64,000 nt of DNA. It comes from Blastobasis lacticolella (lineage: Eukaryota; Arthropoda; Insecta; Lepidoptera; Blastobasidae). This document shows, piece by piece, positions 63,555 through 64,000 of this stretch (positions are counted from its first letter, which is position 1; the number at the start of each line of letters is the position of its first letter). The notes below the pieces were generated by a model, which was given only the letters and a program-made list of their open reading frames with translations, ran no database searches and was not told the DNA's origin. The translations under genes and the position numbers were made by a program. The stretch covers positions 30,439,708 to 30,503,707 of the forward strand of contig LR990039.1 in the NCBI GenBank assembly GCA_905147135.1. Reading direction: 5' to 3'.

Positions 63555-63775
63555 TATGTTAGAGTATCCGACTCGTAAGCTAGAGTACCGGCTTTGAATC
63601 CCACTGCGGCTATGTACCAATGACTCTTTGAAACCTGCACATTCAGGCTGACTGAATGTGTAACCATAATCCAATCTGGTGGCAGGGTCCAGGAAGTCAG
63701 ATGGCAGTCGCTGCACTGTAATTATCTGATCAGCCAAATCCTGATAAAGACCACAACCGGGACCAACCTTATAGT
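63555..63775 (+). mobile_element. SINE family A copy with internal deletions
   Basis: Head GAGTATCCGACTCGTAAGCT, body TGAATGTGTAACCATAATCC, and a shortened tail (GACCACAACCGGGACCAA). Lacks the ATGTACATT spacer and part of the tail. Confidence 0.82.
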
Positions 63776-64000
63776 AGGTATACCTATACATAAAAAGTTT
63801 AAAAATACTTGTTATTATAATATATCAAAAGCGTGTTAAATTAATATACATTTATTAGGAATAATATAGAGATGTCAGAGAAATTTAAATATGCCACTTA
63901 CAATATCAAATCACATCAACATATTAAATTAAAATTATTTAACTTTTTTATATATAAATACTATAAGGTTGGTTTTTTTTTGCTTTTAGGCAGGTACATA

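Overview
The window is a stretch of an AT-rich insect genome, most likely a moth or butterfly (Lepidoptera). This is inferred from spliced animal genes with short GT-AG introns, and from the dense mix of a tRNA-derived SINE, RTE-like and Jockey-like LINE tails, TA/TTA-flanked MITEs and a CsRn1/Kabuki-type Ty3/gypsy element. No species is named because nothing here fixes one.

Layout. 1-2190: LINE remnant, a near-perfect 129-bp minisatellite and repeat copies. 2191-7601 (+): the last five exons of a FHIP (FAM160/RAI16-like) gene. 12120-16833 (-): a complete three-exon ZCCHC10-like gene whose 4.2-kb second intron holds a MITE, a tandem array, a FLYWCH exon, a reverse transcriptase relic and a SINE. 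17879-19179: a hAT-like element. 19478-24435 (+): a complete four-exon nischarin-like gene (PX plus leucine-rich repeats) with a 662-bp TIR element and LINE/SINE debris in its last intron. 24436-30485: gene-free, with several MITEs. 30486-40861: an intact minus-strand Ty3/gypsy LTR retrotransposon whose 3' LTR is split by an intact plus-strand Jockey-clade LINE. 41918-56228 (+): nine 5' exons of PERK (PEK/EIF2AK3), from signal peptide through the lumenal domain and membrane span to the kinase lysine. The rest of the kinase is not in the window. 57509-58684 (+): an intronless serpin gene, downstream of the last visible PERK exon and probably nested in a PERK intron. 58685-64000: repeats, including SINE copies and a second THAP-domain start.

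How the genes relate. These are unrelated housekeeping or signalling genes, not an operon or pathway: FHIP links Hook/FTS to dynein-driven vesicle transport, ZCCHC10 is a nuclear CCHC protein, the nischarin-like protein is an endosomal PX/LRR protein and PERK is the ER-stress eIF2-alpha kinase. The best leads are structural: tandem duplication of exon 3' ends together with their 5' splice sites (FHIP and, eight-fold, PERK), the LINE-in-LTR nesting with an internal paralogous empty site, and a SINE whose 3' end matches the tail of an RTE-like LINE. I found no clearly new molecular system.
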